Below, one piece after another: positions 44,874 to 57,164 of a stretch of 64,000 bases of DNA (positions are counted from its first letter, which is position 1; each line of letters opens with the position of its first letter). Under the pieces are notes generated by a model that searched no databases, was not told the origin of the DNA, and was given only the letters and a program-made list of their open reading frames with translations. Both the position numbers and the translations under genes were made by a program. This DNA is from Kappaphycus alvarezii (taxonomy: Eukaryota; Rhodophyta; Florideophyceae; Gigartinales; Solieriaceae), in the NCBI GenBank assembly GCA_002205965.3, contig NADL03000029.1:124001-188000 (forward strand), written 5' to 3'.

Positions 44874-45661
44874 CACAAAGACAATTCTTTGTAAAAAGTA
44901 GAACAATAAATTTTATCTTTATAGTAGTCTCAAAATATTATATTTGCGTAGTATAATTATGTTTTACGTCTTTAATCTCTCCGAAGTTTTTCAAGCGTAA
45001 CTATTGAATTTTATGTGTTTAAACAAAGAAAAATAACTTTAATCGCGTATCGTATTTAAGTCAAAATCATCATGGTTAGAGGTACCTTAGACATTCATGC
45101 GGAATGCTAATGTGCGAAATTTAATTTGATTCTATGAAGATACCATATAATGTATCCAAAAAAAGAATCATCGATGTAACGAATAATCTAATATTGTCAA
45201 ACGTACATATGTCCTAAATTAATTTAATTTCAAAAGTGGACCTTGGAGTTTTTCTACCGACTTAAGCATATTTTACAGTTGCTTAACTGTATTGTTCAAC
45301 TTGTTTGATACAGAAATTTCATGGTTGTGTGAAATATGTTCTTACACAAGCCAGTAATTTTATTTAGCTCTTATTCAAGCATAAATAAAAAAGAGACGTT
45401 AAATTTTTGAGTACCTTAAGTGGCGTACCATTATCCTAAGAACTTAATCCATTTTTTCCCTTGAAGACACCCTCTGGTATATACAAAGCGTATAAAGAAT
45501 CACTCGCCAAATAGTTCCTGGATAAAAGAAAAGAGATAAATAAAACGCGCACATGGACGCAGGACTGTCGCAGACGAACTTCTAGGCACTTTTTTTGGCG
45601 CCGTTAGGAGTAAAAGATAGCTCCCTATGTTCCGTATGAAAATGAAGGAGATTTATCAGGA

Positions 45662-45790
45662 GTTGAAACCTCAGTATAAGCAATCGAAGGGTCCCCATAT
45701 AGGTGTTACTTCAGATCGCTTTAATTTGAGAATTCGTCGCTATCGTCGTCGCTTTCTGTAAGCAGATTGCTTATACCGGGAGTTTTCAAC
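45662..45790. repeat. Inverted repeat, ~25-bp arms around ~80 bp
   Basis: gttgaaacctcagtataagc aatc (45662-45685) pairs with 45765-45790 apart from a two-base gap and one or two mismatches. Could be a small foldback element; no flanking duplication was found. Confidence 0.6.
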
Positions 45791-47801
45791 CATTTTCTTT
45801 CTCTGCTGGCCAAGATTTAATTGGGGGGGTTTCTATCGTCCATATATCTGGAAAAGATACCGGTTAAGCCCTGGTCGGGTTCTTCTTGTTTAGCAAGCTC
45901 ACTTAAATCTTTAATTAAAGGGCCAATTTTCTCCCCCAGTACAAGTGCTTAATCACTGCTGAAAGATGAATAGCTGATGTATCGATCTTGATCTGAAGCA
46001 ATTTATATTAGGAGAGAAAAGATATGTGTTTTGAGTCAAAAGGAGTGACACAAGTTTATTCGAAAGTTTCGATCTGTAGTCAGGGTTAAGTAGTGCAAGT
46101 CAGATAGGAGGTGTCAATTCAACCCACTGAAAATATTACTCTCTATATAATAATGATCAAGGGTCCAAGGAGAGTGAAGTTGCCGCCTAAAATATTTAGC
46201 GGATGAATGCAGGTGCAGGAAACACTAATTACTTATGTCGCGTGTCACAGTTCCCTACCTTTCGTGTCACACTAACAAATGGAAATGATTAAGGGTCTGG
46301 AGTAGGAGAAGCTAATATTTCCAACAACAATTGCAGTTTGAATAGCTCACTAGAATATATTAACGAAAAATAACTATTTCAATCGAAGAAACTTCCAGGG
46401 AATTCTTTTGATTTAGTTTGTGGTAATTATAATTTGATTATTGACTGGATAAACTACGTTCCAAAGAGACTTTTCAATTTCAATTGCATCAACTAAGCTA
46501 CTGCAGTGGATTTTGTATTTTGTACCATCGATCGACCTCTATTTTGATCAGGAAAAGACTATTCAATTAATTCTACCATTTAATAAGCTTCAAGACTGTT
46601 AGGGGTATTGGAATGAACATTATTTTTATCCCACATTGGAGTTTTGAATGTGCCTTCGATATTCCAGGAAGCGTGTCTCTCGGTGCTGTCTAAGTACAAG
46701 TCAAAATTTGATGAGAATCAGTACTACATTCAAGATTGAAAACGAGGGGTCCATCAGAGACTTGGACATTTTAACCTTTTCCGACGGTAAAATCTGTTGC
46801 AAACTGTGTCGCATATAATGAAGATCATACATTTCGGAGTATATTCCCTTATAACTATTAAAGGTTGTAGATGATGAAAGAGTATATTGAAAAATTATCT
46901 AGCGCAAATCAGTCGGTAAGTCTCGACCTACAACTTTATAATCTTCAACAGAGGAGGGGATAAAGTACCTCGAGTAACATAAAATATCAAAGCACCTTCA
47001 TGACTTGAATCTAATTGACGTAGTATTTTTTTAGTCTGAATTGCGGGATGTTAACGATTATACTTCCATTTATCAGGGAGGAAACAAATTCCACGTATAT
47101 TTTCGTATTGAATAATGGTAAACTTTATACCTTCAAATTTCGCCGATGTAAATGAGAGTCTGAGTTCATGCATCATCTCAAATGGCCATAACCCATCCTT
47201 AATTTCTTTGATGAATACTACTGAGAATTAAGAAAATCGAAGGGTTCCGTTTATTCCGGACTTCCTTGTCGCAAATAACCCCACATCTTTACCAATGTTT
47301 ATCACTTCTTGAATATTTTCAAATAAGCCCTTGTTGGCTGTTTAATTTCATGGGTAGGCTTGATACTCCCGATATTCTAACTTCAGTCGAAAGAAAACGT
47401 TGGGAGACCAGAAAAAACTGGCCGGAAGGGTTACACCGTAATTAAATTGGGCCCAGTAAGATAATATTAAGTATCTGACCTAGTTCATCTGTTTCCACCT
47501 AGCCAGATACACCATCTTTGCATGATCATTGCCGGACTTTGAGCTAAAAATGTGCGGTTTAAACATTCTTTCCCCTCCAGAGAATTTAATATGCATACAT
47601 TTGAAAGGTAAAGTCTTATAAGACTACTTCATCATCACATAAATTCCATAAGAGCTGACAAAATATCTTCCGCCGACTAGTAGTCCAGTTTTACACCATA
47701 TTTTCCGTTCTAGTTCATGAAACTCTGGTTTTGCGTGGAATACTTGCTCACCAATAGGCTCTGAGGCAAAAAAATTGTCGTCAAAGCAGCTGTACTCCAC
47801 C

Positions 47802-48246
47802 TGCTAGGGGTAAATCTTCCGGAGAAGATATACTGAGAACCAACTACTCCAAGACGAAGGTGTTGCAAGCGACAAAAATGCTAGCGCGATATAGTTGATT
47901 GAGCAGAAAGAGTTGGGTAAGGAGGACAGTTCAGAGGGCTAAAAAGAGAGTATGGAAGGGGAAGGGGCTACTACTTATGCTCTACGAGCAGCGTAAAAGA
48001 AAATTCTCTTGGATCTGAAGCTGACTCTCAACTTCAAAACTATTTGGAACTGACTTGATGTTGTCTTACAACTTGCTTGAACTCTCCAAGGGTTGAAAGT
48101 TTATTCAGCTCATTTAGACTTTGCAGCTAACCATTTAGTCTCAAATAAAACAAAGTAAGTACCATAAATACATTAAAGGGAATCTTGTGAACGAGAGAGA
48201 CTAGTACAAGGTATTTCTTCAAGGTAAATATCTAGGTGCGATACCA
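47802..48246 (-). mobile_element. LTR of gypsy lineage A (minus), solitary here
   Basis: About 445 bp, matches 29269-29709 and 60548-60970. The TATA side is at the right (aataaa/tttgagact...gagctgaataaact region). No lineage A coding sequence adjoins it. On its right is the LTR of an unrelated copia, starting only nine bases away. Confidence 0.7.
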
Positions 48247-48254
48247 ATGTCTGC

Positions 48255-48700
48255 TGATGGAGGAAGTAGGAGATGGAGGGAGGGAGGGAGAGAAGGAGGA
48301 AACGTGAGCGGGAGAGTGAAAGAGGGAGTAATAAAGTGAGAAAGATGAGGAGTGATGGACCAAGGAAGATAGTTGAGAGGAGAGAAAGTGATGAGAGACT
48401 TTACCCAGACAGAAAATGGGGGGGTACTGGGCCTATGTAGACCACTTGGCGAGTCGAATGGTGCTTCCGGATGATCAGAGGATTTTTCCAGAAACCATGC
48501 AGCCGACGGTGGGAAGCTAAACCTGATCCTGCTTGAGCTGATGTAAACAAGATCAGCTCAGGGTTACGGCACTCTACCGTGCATAAACGCGACTGTCAAA
48601 TCCTATATTGGACAGTAAACTACAGTAAAAGATGTCTATAAGTCCCTTTCCCAGTTGTAAGCTGTTAGCAGAAGCAACAGAAATTAACTACGCGAAAACG
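48255..48700 (-). mobile_element. 3' LTR of the old copia
   Basis: Purine-rich plus-strand start (tgatggaggaagtaggag) and an end near gcgaaaacg, next to ccccctt, the complement of a PPT. Pairs with 53667-54105, with tgcttgagc...agatcagctcagg and tggacagtaaactacagta blocks conserved. Confidence 0.8.
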
Positions 48701-51700
48701 CCCCCTTAAACTATAGCTGACCATAATAGCGCCCCATTAACCTGGAAAAACAATACAATATTTAATAAAAAAGTTATAGAAACGATGCTCAACTCACTTT
48801 AAAACTTCACAAACTTGACTTTACGTAAAGGTTTTGTCAAAATATCGGAAACTTAATCTGTGGTTCCTCAATGAGATATACGGATCTGCTTTCTGGCCAA
48901 TGCCTCACGAAAGAAAGGGTACCGAATACAAATATGCTTTTTTTGCTCGTTGGTAGACTGTTTCCTGGCAGAGCCAATGGATCATGAGTTACTAGCGAAG
49001 ATTGAAATCATTGTGGTAATTCTTACACCCATTATCTCACTGAAGAGATTGCAGAGCCATATGGCTTCCTTGGAAGCATTACAGAGCGAAATATATTCTG
49101 CGTCACAGGAAGATAGGGCGACATATCCTTGCTTTTTGAACCCCATGAGGTATACCCTCCAGAAATCATGAAGACAAATCTTTCGGCTGATTTGCGAGCT
49201 AAGAGACTGGCTGCTCAATCATTGTCACTGTAACCAATAACCGTAGCAGCTGAAGAGTATCCGCAACAAATACAAAGATTCATGGTTCCCTTGAAGTAGC
49301 GATATACTCGCTTTAATGCTTTCTAGTGACTCGACTGAGGGCTTTCGTAGTGTTATTAAAGTTTTCTAACTTCAAAAACAATACCTGGACGAGTTAATAT
49401 CTTTATTTACAAGGAAATTCCAATTGCGGAGCGATACAGTGTCGACAAAAGAAGCCAGCTGTCATTTTTCTTGGGTTTCTTTCCAGTTGAAAGCACGATA
49501 GGAGTTTTTTTCGGCATTTGAGTCACTCATTTTGACCCTTTTGGGTATAAAATGTCTGAGAAAGGTTTAAAGTCCTTTTCGTACGATGAAGGACATCTTA
49601 GATTCCATAAACGCTTTGACAAGACCGAAATTTTTCATTTTGAAGAGGTTCGTCCACTCAGTTTTAATTCTTTCCAATCCAGCTCTATTGGATCCTTCAG
49701 TCAAGAAATCATCGACGTATAGCACAATTATTGAAATTAAGCTACCATACCTATATACATAAAGGCATGGTCCTTGTATGTTGCTCTCAAATCAAAGATT
49801 TGAGGTTAAAAGCTCGTCTATTTGGGGTAATATTGATGAGTGGACTGCTTCAGCCCTACAAGGTATTTAGAAGTCTAAAAAATTGATCAGGATTTTTTGC
49901 TTCACGAAAGCAGTATGGAGCTTCCATATATCTCTCTCATCCAAATATACTTTTAAAAATGCGGTCACTACCTCCATTTGATCACATTTGAGGCATATTT
50001 GATTTATCAAACAAAGAAACATGCGTATAACAGGCGGCTAATTCACAGGAGCAAACGTGTCATATAGCCCCAATCCAGGGAACTTCCTAAATCTCTTAGC
50101 GATGATTCGGAATCTCAGACCAACTTCCGGTTTTACGCAGAACAAGTAGCGACAAGAAATTAACTTCATTCCTTGTTTTCTTGGAGCAGTTTGAAATTTC
50201 TATTTTATCGAATGGATTTTTCTTCCTTTTTGATTACAGACATCCAAAAATGGATGTTTAAGAGAAACGTAGCGCCTTTGTACGAAGCAGGGATGCCGAC
50301 AGAAGTCGATGCAGTATCAGCAATGAAAGATAAATCGACTCTAAGGCTAGTAAACCACCGTCTTTTTGGCTTCTTGGATACACTAGATGAGCGAAGAGAG
50401 GTGGCTGCACTGGAGTCATTCTGAACGGAAGGATGAATGTCGTTTTCTAGTGACATGTCTAATTTTTCAGTATCTTGCGCTGCAGGGGACTCTATGGAAA
50501 TGTCCCCCAGTGAGAACTTGTCTTCTTCTGGGAAATAGTCTTGTTTGGAATGCTCTCCGATATATTCTGTAGTACATTGAACTTCTGAGTTTCCAGACTC
50601 AATGAATATTACATCTCGAGATACAACCATGCCTCTACTTCGATATCCCAAAGCTGGTAACTCTTACTTTGCAGGGAATAACCTATCAACTAACTCAAGG
50701 AGCTTTATAGAACGGGTATCCCTTGTCCTAGGGATCAGGGCACGATGCGACTTGCCGAGGATACAACCAATGCAGGAGTCATTCATGTCTGAGTCTTAAA
50801 GCTTAATGCCCCGTATAGCCCCATTTCTGTCCATTGACTTAATCGAACTGGTGTGGACGTGTGCACGTCGTCGTGTCTTGTTGAAAGGGCATTAAGCAAG
50901 TGAAACTCTGAAGTAGCAGGTATTGATTAATCCTGGGCCATGTGCATTGTATATAATCATTTAAAATTGTATAGTGGCAAGGGTAGAGCCGTTTGTACCA
51001 CTGACTTGGGAAAATACCTTGCAATCGAAGTAAGAGTTGATCCCTCAATATGGAATGGAAGATACTGAAATCAATTGAGAGCGCAAACTAGGGACGTGCA
51101 GAAAGTTCCTCCGCGCGCATGTGACTGTCGCGCTACTCCGTTGAAGAGTTAGGATTACATCTCCTTATCTTTCGATGGGCGCTGAGGTTTTAGCTCCCAG
51201 ATCTTGTGCTGAAAGAAATGAAGAAGGATTATACATAGTGAAAGCGGAGCGATCATGCTTCACACGCGAAGTGCATCCCTAATCAATGAACCAATCATTC
51301 GAAAGTGAGATTGATGTGGAAATGGTCTGTAGTGCAGAATTCTTCTGTTCGTAGGGATTGAGGGCAGCTGGAAGTCTGGAGACCACTGCCACACGAAATA
51401 GATCCTGTTTTAACCCAACAAAGATTATTCGAGGGGGCTACATTTGGATCTTCAAAGATGCTTAGTATACATACAAGGTCGTTGGTTTCTTCGTCAATGA
51501 GAATTTGCAGTGATGGTAAAAGTGATTTTTCTCCATCAAGGGACTTTTTTACACGCGATAGAGCAGTATGGTCGACAGGAGCGAGGTGGGGTAGTTTTTG
51601 AAACAGCGACTACTGTCCCAATATTTTCCGCAGTTTATGCACATTTCTTTTCAGAGGTCTCGCTTTAATTTCGGACGTTAAATGACTACAATTACTGCAA

Positions 51701-51777
51701 ATTCAGAGGCTTCCAGGGCATCACGATCGCGTTGAGCATGACGTTGTTCCTTCTGATTGGCATCGACTCTGGATAAA

Positions 51778-52307
51778 TTAGAACGAAAGTTTGTCATCGA
51801 ATTTGTAAGCAGCATCAAAGGCAGAGATGAGACTGTCAAAAAGATTAGAGAGTCCATTTAGAAAGGCTGTAATCATCTTAGTATCCTCGAATTTGAGCGA
51901 CAGTTCCTTCATAGTGGCTACAAGTTGACGAATTATAGCGGCAATTGGAAGAAAAATATCGTTTCTTTCCATTTTTCAGTACTAAAGCGACGCCAGGCAG
52001 CTAAATTGTTTGAAAGAGTGTTTTTTAAAGATGTCACAAATAATAGATCACATGACTTTGGCGGTTCTGGCATATCGTACCTGATCGAGATGTGTATAAG
52101 AGAGATTTTTCCGATATAGGCGCGTGCCTTATAGTCTGCCTTCTTCCATGAGTAGTATGCTGACGAAGAATTCTCCTGAGATTCTTCTGTGAGGTGATTT
52201 TCAACTTCTCTTAATGAGAGGAATGTGTACATTCGGGACTTCCAGATGTGAACGTTGTCATCGGGGAGCTTTTCGGGACCTTCGATACGAATTCGAGGGT
52301 AATTCAT
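51778..52307 (-). CDS. Copia gag (fossil)
   Basis: The piece 51933-52307 has IWKSRMYTFLSLREVENHL, the W-K-x-x-M...L gag entry. The piece 51778-51972 has FEDTKMITAFLNGLSNLFDS followed by LISAFDAAY, the conserved L-x-x-L-P/S-x-x-[YF]-x-x-[FL] gag core. Gag forms the particle around the RNA. Confidence 0.75.
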
Positions 52308-52899
52308 GCTTTAATTCAGTACAGCGATTGGAAACTGTGATTGAGCAAAGAAGATGTACAGTGACCCCAAATGCAGTTTACTCATTTCAGCACTTGATGT
52401 GTTTGTCGCGGTCTTGCCTTTTATGGAACAGGCGACTGTAGCAGACAAGGGAGTAATAGATCTTCTCCTGTCGGTGCGGTTCCGACATCTCTTACCTTCC
52501 CTGTGCAGTTCGAGGTGATTTGATCCGGACACCTTCAGGTGGTAGAGATCACAAACAAGGAAGGAATACTTCGGCTTGGAGGCAGGTACAAATGGTAATA
52601 CTCGAGAAATAGGAGCGAAGGGAAGAGGGGCCGGATAGAGAGGCTCGACGAAGAGAGAGGAGTCGGGACCCTTGCAGGTGGAGGAGAAGATGCAAGAGGG
52701 GGAGCAGTAGGCGACAAGAGAGACTGAGAAAGAGTACTTGGAGGTGTAGCCGGCTAACCTGGAGTCGGAGGAGCTGGAGCGGGAGAGGGATAAATCAAAG
52801 AAACAAATTTGATGTCAGAAGCGGGCTTAGTGTTCAGACGTCCTTGGTTGGCATTATTGATGGATTAGATGACAAAGGAAGGGGCTTCGAGCGGAGTGG

Positions 52900-53170
52900 G
52901 AGGGGTGTCCTCGACTATTTCCCGCCAGCAGCCCTCTTCTTTCCAAGGGCAAGAATATGACGAAGAAATTATTTCTTTGAATGAGGAGGACGGTTGACAA
53001 CTACATCCGGAGTGATAGCCGTAGAAGGAGCGTCACCAGCCTTGCCTTCTGACTCGATGTCTGAGTCTTCGATGAAGCCATACTTGGGTGGAGGGTATTC
53101 GTGTGAGTCATAGCAGATCTTGCGAACGATGGGTTTGTCTGGGGCGACCTCGATACCCTAACGAAAAAAG
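52900..53170 (-). CDS. Unrecognised ORF in the leader of the old copia
   Basis: About 60 open codons (53160 leftward) read GIEVAPDKPIVRKICYDSHE, PPPKYGFIEDSDIE and TAITPDVVVNRPPHSKK. It lies between the 5' LTR and gag, which is unusual. A pyrimidine run and AG directly precede its first codons, resembling a splice acceptor. Adjacent minus-strand sequence (52535-52717) is Pro/Ser/Leu-rich. It could be an extra gag leader or captured sequence. Confidence 0.3.
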
Positions 53171-53651
53171 GGACGACAGATGATCACTAGAGGCAAGAGG
53201 ATGCGAGGTTAGGCGGGTTCTAAGGCAATAGAGTCGGTAGACGCAGAAAAAAAGAATAGGAGATGGTTTTCAGTTAATGTCGAAACAACCCACGGGCCGT
53301 GGAGAAAACCTAGCTATTTAGCATGAGACGAGATAGATAGGAGCGGAAAGAAGTCGGACTGTAAGATAAACTGTGTTCAGTGGTGCAGAGATGTGTTAGA
53401 AAGACAGGCCGCAAAGCCAACTGAGGAAGGTCGTGCAGAGACGACAAAAGTTAGATAGGCCAAAAGACAGAATTTGGTAGATAATACAAAGACGACGTAA
53501 AGATCACTCCCAAACCAATAGCAGTATTTTTAAAGTCCTTACCTATGAAAAGTGTGTTTTGTTCCCGTACACGGTGTATCGGGTAGCCCCCGGGTGGTCG
53601 CCCACGATGAGGGTGAAGCTTTTGAGGTAAGTCGTTGAGCAGCGTCAGCGG

Positions 53652-53666
53652 CCTGGGCCCATAACC
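53652..53666 (-). promoter_or_regulatory. Half-tRNA primer binding site
   Basis: On the minus strand GGTTATGGGCCCAGG follows the CA end of the 5' LTR. It is nearly the complement of the initiator-Met anticodon arm (GGGCTCATAACC), the known internal-cleavage primer type of some copia elements. Confidence 0.7.
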
Positions 53667-54105
53667 TGATAGACGGAAGGAGAAGATGGAGTGAGTGAGG
53701 AAGATAAGAAGGAAACCGGAGATGGGGAGTGAAAGAGAGAGCACGAAAGTGAGATTGATAAGGATTGAAGGACCTAAAAGGAGATTTAAAAGGAGAGAAA
53801 GTGGCATGAGAAATTACTCAGACAGGGAGTGGAGGGGGACTTGGGCTTATATAGACCCCGAGGCGATTCAACTGGTGCTTTCGAACGATCCAAGGAAGTT
53901 TACGGAGGCCATGCAGAAGATGGGGAGGCTAAAAATATCCTGCTTGAGCAGATCTAAGAAGAGCAGCTCAAGCTTATAGCACTTTACAGTGCATAAGCGT
54001 ATCGCTCAAGTTCTAAGTTGTACAGTAAACTGCAGTAACAGACGTCTGTAAGCCTCTTTGCTGGCTCCAAGCTGTCAGCAGAGGCAATAGAAACTAATGA
54101 AAACA
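53667..54105 (-). mobile_element. 5' LTR of the old copia
   Basis: 439 bp. On the minus strand it begins TGTTTTC and ends CTATCA, next to the PBS. It contains a plus-strand gggcttatatagac segment (TATA candidate on the complementary strand). Confidence 0.8.
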
Positions 54106-55540
54106 ACAGTTACCGTACTTGGACGTTCATTGTATTTTGGGGCAAGTAAATTCATTGTCTCGTTCGAATCAACCTCCAGGGAGGATTTTCTACGGAGGGA
54201 TTTTCAACTTTCATTAAATTCAGCGGTATATCCCTAGGTTGAAACGCCTTATTTTATCGTATCGGATATTTCGTAGCCATATTCGGTACCGGAAGCGACG
54301 TAGGGTCTTCTTCCCCTAAAAATTGTGAGTAGTTGATCACTGTATGATACCTCACGTCAGGATGAGTTGCTAAGTGAAATCTCACTTGTCTTAAAGTTAC
54401 GTACACCAGTCCGTCCACGAGTGATGACTTCGATCTCCAATGAGAAAAACAGAACCACACCGGAGGCCCTAGTTCCATTAAATACTTGAGTAGGACTCTT
54501 TGGTCTTCAAGGAGCTCTGCTTAAAATTGATAACGATGAGTTAGCGGCAGAAGTTACCTCGTCGATAAAATATTGCGAAGTAAGAACTGAAGAACTTCTG
54601 TTTACGTACGGAGTTATTCATACTGGTGTTTGTCAATATACATTTGACTAACGGTCACGTTGGCTCTCACTAACATTTCAGCTTTGCCAGTAGGCCTGTA
54701 TGTAGGTAGAACTGGATACAACACATAGCGTCCAACTGTGGTTTAGAATCGATGTCACAATAGTCCTTGCACTTTTCCATAAAATTCAAAACTGCTATAG
54801 GATATGATCCAAAGAACACATGCGGCCTAATCTGGATGTCAAAATTCCTTCGATTCTACATGATACTCCAAGAAACTCCTTGGGAGCCTTCCGATCAAAG
54901 GTTTAATCGATAGGTCTGTTAGTTCACCGTCTTGGTTAGTAGCTCGGTCAACAGTCTTATTGGCTTTAACTTCCTACCCTAGTTCTTCCTTCGCCCCTTT
55001 CGATGGTATTCATCTGAATCGGATGGGGACTGGTCACTTCAATCACGGCTACTCTGACGACGGAAAACATTCCTGCTCTTTTTCTTCTTCCTCTTATGCC
55101 CTCGTCTCTTATTCCAGCCATGATCGGAATCATAAATGTCTGAATCCGAGTCAGCAACAATCTTATCAAGAGCGGGTGGACGGAGACTGCGATACGGAAA
55201 CCAAAGGTATCCAGTACCGGGCGGAGTAACGGAACAGAAAAGTTTAGGATGGTTATCCCAGGGTGAAAGTTTTCTTGCCTTTTACTTGTCTGGTATCGTG
55301 ATAAAGTCGCAGATAAATATCTACGAAGTCTGCCTGGGGCCCATTGGGGAAATCTCAGGGACCCCAATGACCCAACTCGACAAATAAGGAAAAATAGCTT
55401 TAGGTCGATATCAAGTCTTGAAGGAAACTTTTTCTGCTGTAAATGAAATTTCTGGGATCAACTACGCTAGATAATAGCGATACTTTAGGAAACCTAGATT
55501 TTGCATCCCGGAATGGACGTTTGTTTACCAAAACTTAAAT
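54106..55540. other. Stretch without a firmly supportable gene
   Basis: Frames at 54254-54478 and 54966-55367 (minus) and 54960-55229 (plus) have no recognised motif. The plus frame is Ser/His-rich. The stretch probably derives from gypsy sequence leading to the zinc knuckle at 55.56 kb. Confidence 0.45.
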
Positions 55541-55864
55541 GGCTCTCGATATCACTTTCTGTTTCAACTGTGGCGACTCAAGTCATATGCTGAAACATTG
55601 TAAGCTTCCTCGGAATACAATTTGGCTGCGACTTTGAGTTTAGAGTACATAAAGAAGAGAGATTTCGATTGCATCGCATTGGATCGTGTCTTGGCCGATC
55701 TATGCACTCCGCTCGAAAATAGCGATCATGGTGAAAACATCAACGTGCGAGATTACTTTCAAATCCTCCAAGTTGTGTTGGCCGGGAATGAGTCCCCCTT
55801 AGATGAAATTGTCAATGAATCCCAGGCCGATATCAAAGAGGTTCAACAGGATGACAGTTCATAG
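55540..55864 (+). CDS. Retrotransposon zinc knuckle and following ORF piece (fossil)
   Basis: ITFCFNCGDSSHMLKHCKLP is a perfect C-x2-C-x4-H-x4-C knuckle, as in the nucleocapsid part of gag (about 55551-55610). The next open piece (55622-55864) is acidic, with no motif. Gag knuckle only about 0.7 kb before integrase means the pieces are not one full element; most pol is absent between them. Confidence 0.55.
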
Positions 55865-56249
55865 GAGACTGAACTATTTTTCATGAAATGTGTGTGGGAG
55901 AGATAATATCCTCTGCCTTTCAAGGTGTATGCGTAGGCTCTTGAGCACAGCTCACAGTGATTGGAATCAAGCAGGCCCATCAATATTACCGGGTTAAATT
56001 GTCGGTTCTTCCGCAAATGTTAAAAGAACGAAAGCTAGCATTTAACTTCGGTATCGTCAGGCACAAAAAGTTCGGGTATATCACGATAGCAATTCGTGTT
56101 TGCACTGAATTTTTCTTGATAGTTAGCGCATATGTCCTAAAAATTAATGTAACGCTTTCGGAAGGCCTTAAATTCTCAAGGAGGCCCGTTTCATCCTGTA
56201 ATTTGACGCGGAAGAAGTATTCAGCAAGCACAATAGATGGCAGCTTCCT

Positions 56250-57160
56250 TTGATTAAAAAGCTCGGTCATGTCTACGTGGAATTGATGGTTACCATCTAT
56301 TCCATGGAGGCAGAGCTTTGGAAGATACGACGCCACTTCGACCATCCAAAGCCAGTATTCAATCTTGCGCAAAGCCGACGTCAACTCTACCATGCCTGCA
56401 TTAATGATGATTTCGAAAGTATTACGTCAACCTGTGACATACATCAACGAGAGGGTGATGTTCTTCACCAATTTAGTTTTGCGGTACCGGAAGAGACATG
56501 CCTCTTGAATCGTATCACCAGACCTCGAAAGGATCGAAATTAACCAGTTAATGCATGTTATATGCAGGGAAACCTAGTTTGATGCTGCTTGCTTCGAAAA
56601 AGGAGAATCCACTCGATATTTTTGCCATGCGTCTATGAGCATTTGGTAATGAAACATGTTGGATTCCCGGATTTTATTAATGCTGACAAACCCCTCCAGT
56701 GCATTTCACAGGATTGGTAAAGCTTGCTACAAACGATAGGTATCTCCGCCAAGTCATCAGGCGTTGAGATTCATTACGCCATGTGTACGGGATAGCGATA
56801 CTACTACCATCTCCGCCTAGCCCACTATAGGATCAAGGCAGATAATCCTGTTTTGAACTCAGATGTCATGCTTCAACTATTGGTCAAGGCTGTCAAGTAT
56901 ACTGCTGGTCCCTATGGTCTCGAGCCAACGCTGTGATTATTTAACGTCCTCCCACGGATACCGGTCTTACCACAGAGACTGGCGGACAAAGCGGCCGGAA
57001 TGAAAGCACTGGATGATTCTCGAAAAGAAATAATGCATATCTCAAAGAAGGCGTGCATTATTCCTGCATTAAAACATAATGTTCACACTTTCGCTGATAT
57101 ATTGTACGATGTAGAGAATGAAATACTTATGTATCGGGACAAACAGGTAGCAAAATAGAC
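56250..57160 (+). mobile_element. Ty3/gypsy integrase fragment, third lineage (fossil)
   Basis: The open piece 56250-56543 contains IRRHFDHPKPVFN, then SITSTCDIHQREGD, resembling the H2C2 finger of gypsy integrases. About 56890-57160 reads KYTAGPYGLEPTL, a LFNVLPRIP block, then EILMYRDKQVAK and GPFVI. These match the family's N-x-T-x-G-x-x-G-x-x-P-T-x-L-V-F-G-x-x-P-R block and the V-L-V-Y-R...W-x-G-P-F tail. This differs from lineages A and B. RT is not seen. Broken. Confidence 0.65.
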
Positions 57161-57164
57161 AGGT

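Larger units (their letters stand above)
41300..47800. other. AT-rich stretch without a supportable gene
   Basis: Only short frames, none with motifs I can defend, including the 84-residue plus frame 42459-42713 and the 101-residue minus frame 44601-44906. Base composition and stop density suggest long-decayed element DNA. A weak integrase or chromodomain-like trace (VYLARWK on the minus strand, about 47.5 kb) hints at gypsy origin. Local repeats at 44761-44873 and 45662-45790 are listed separately. Confidence 0.5.
48255..54105 (-). mobile_element. Old Ty1/copia element with both LTRs (5,851 bp)
   Basis: LTRs at 48255-48700 and 53667-54105 are recognisable but strongly diverged (roughly three quarters identical by eye). 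Right to left: 5' LTR, a half-tRNA PBS, a 1.3-kb leader, gag (51778-52307), zinc-knuckle traces (about 51.6-51.7 kb), a Ser-rich linker (50205-50651), RT (about 49.6-50.2 kb) with MEVVTAFLKVYLDERDIW and VLYVDDFLTEGS, RNase H (48982-49218) with KKQGYVALSSCDAEYISL, PPT and 3' LTR. No matching target duplication (tctgc versus acagt), so the flanks have changed or recombined. Far older than the 6.8-12.8 kb copia. Broken in many places. Confidence 0.88.

Noticed and set aside
47300-47560. Chromodomain or integrase C-terminus on the minus strand
   Set aside because: Only a VYLARWK string and a weak tail; too little to call an element.
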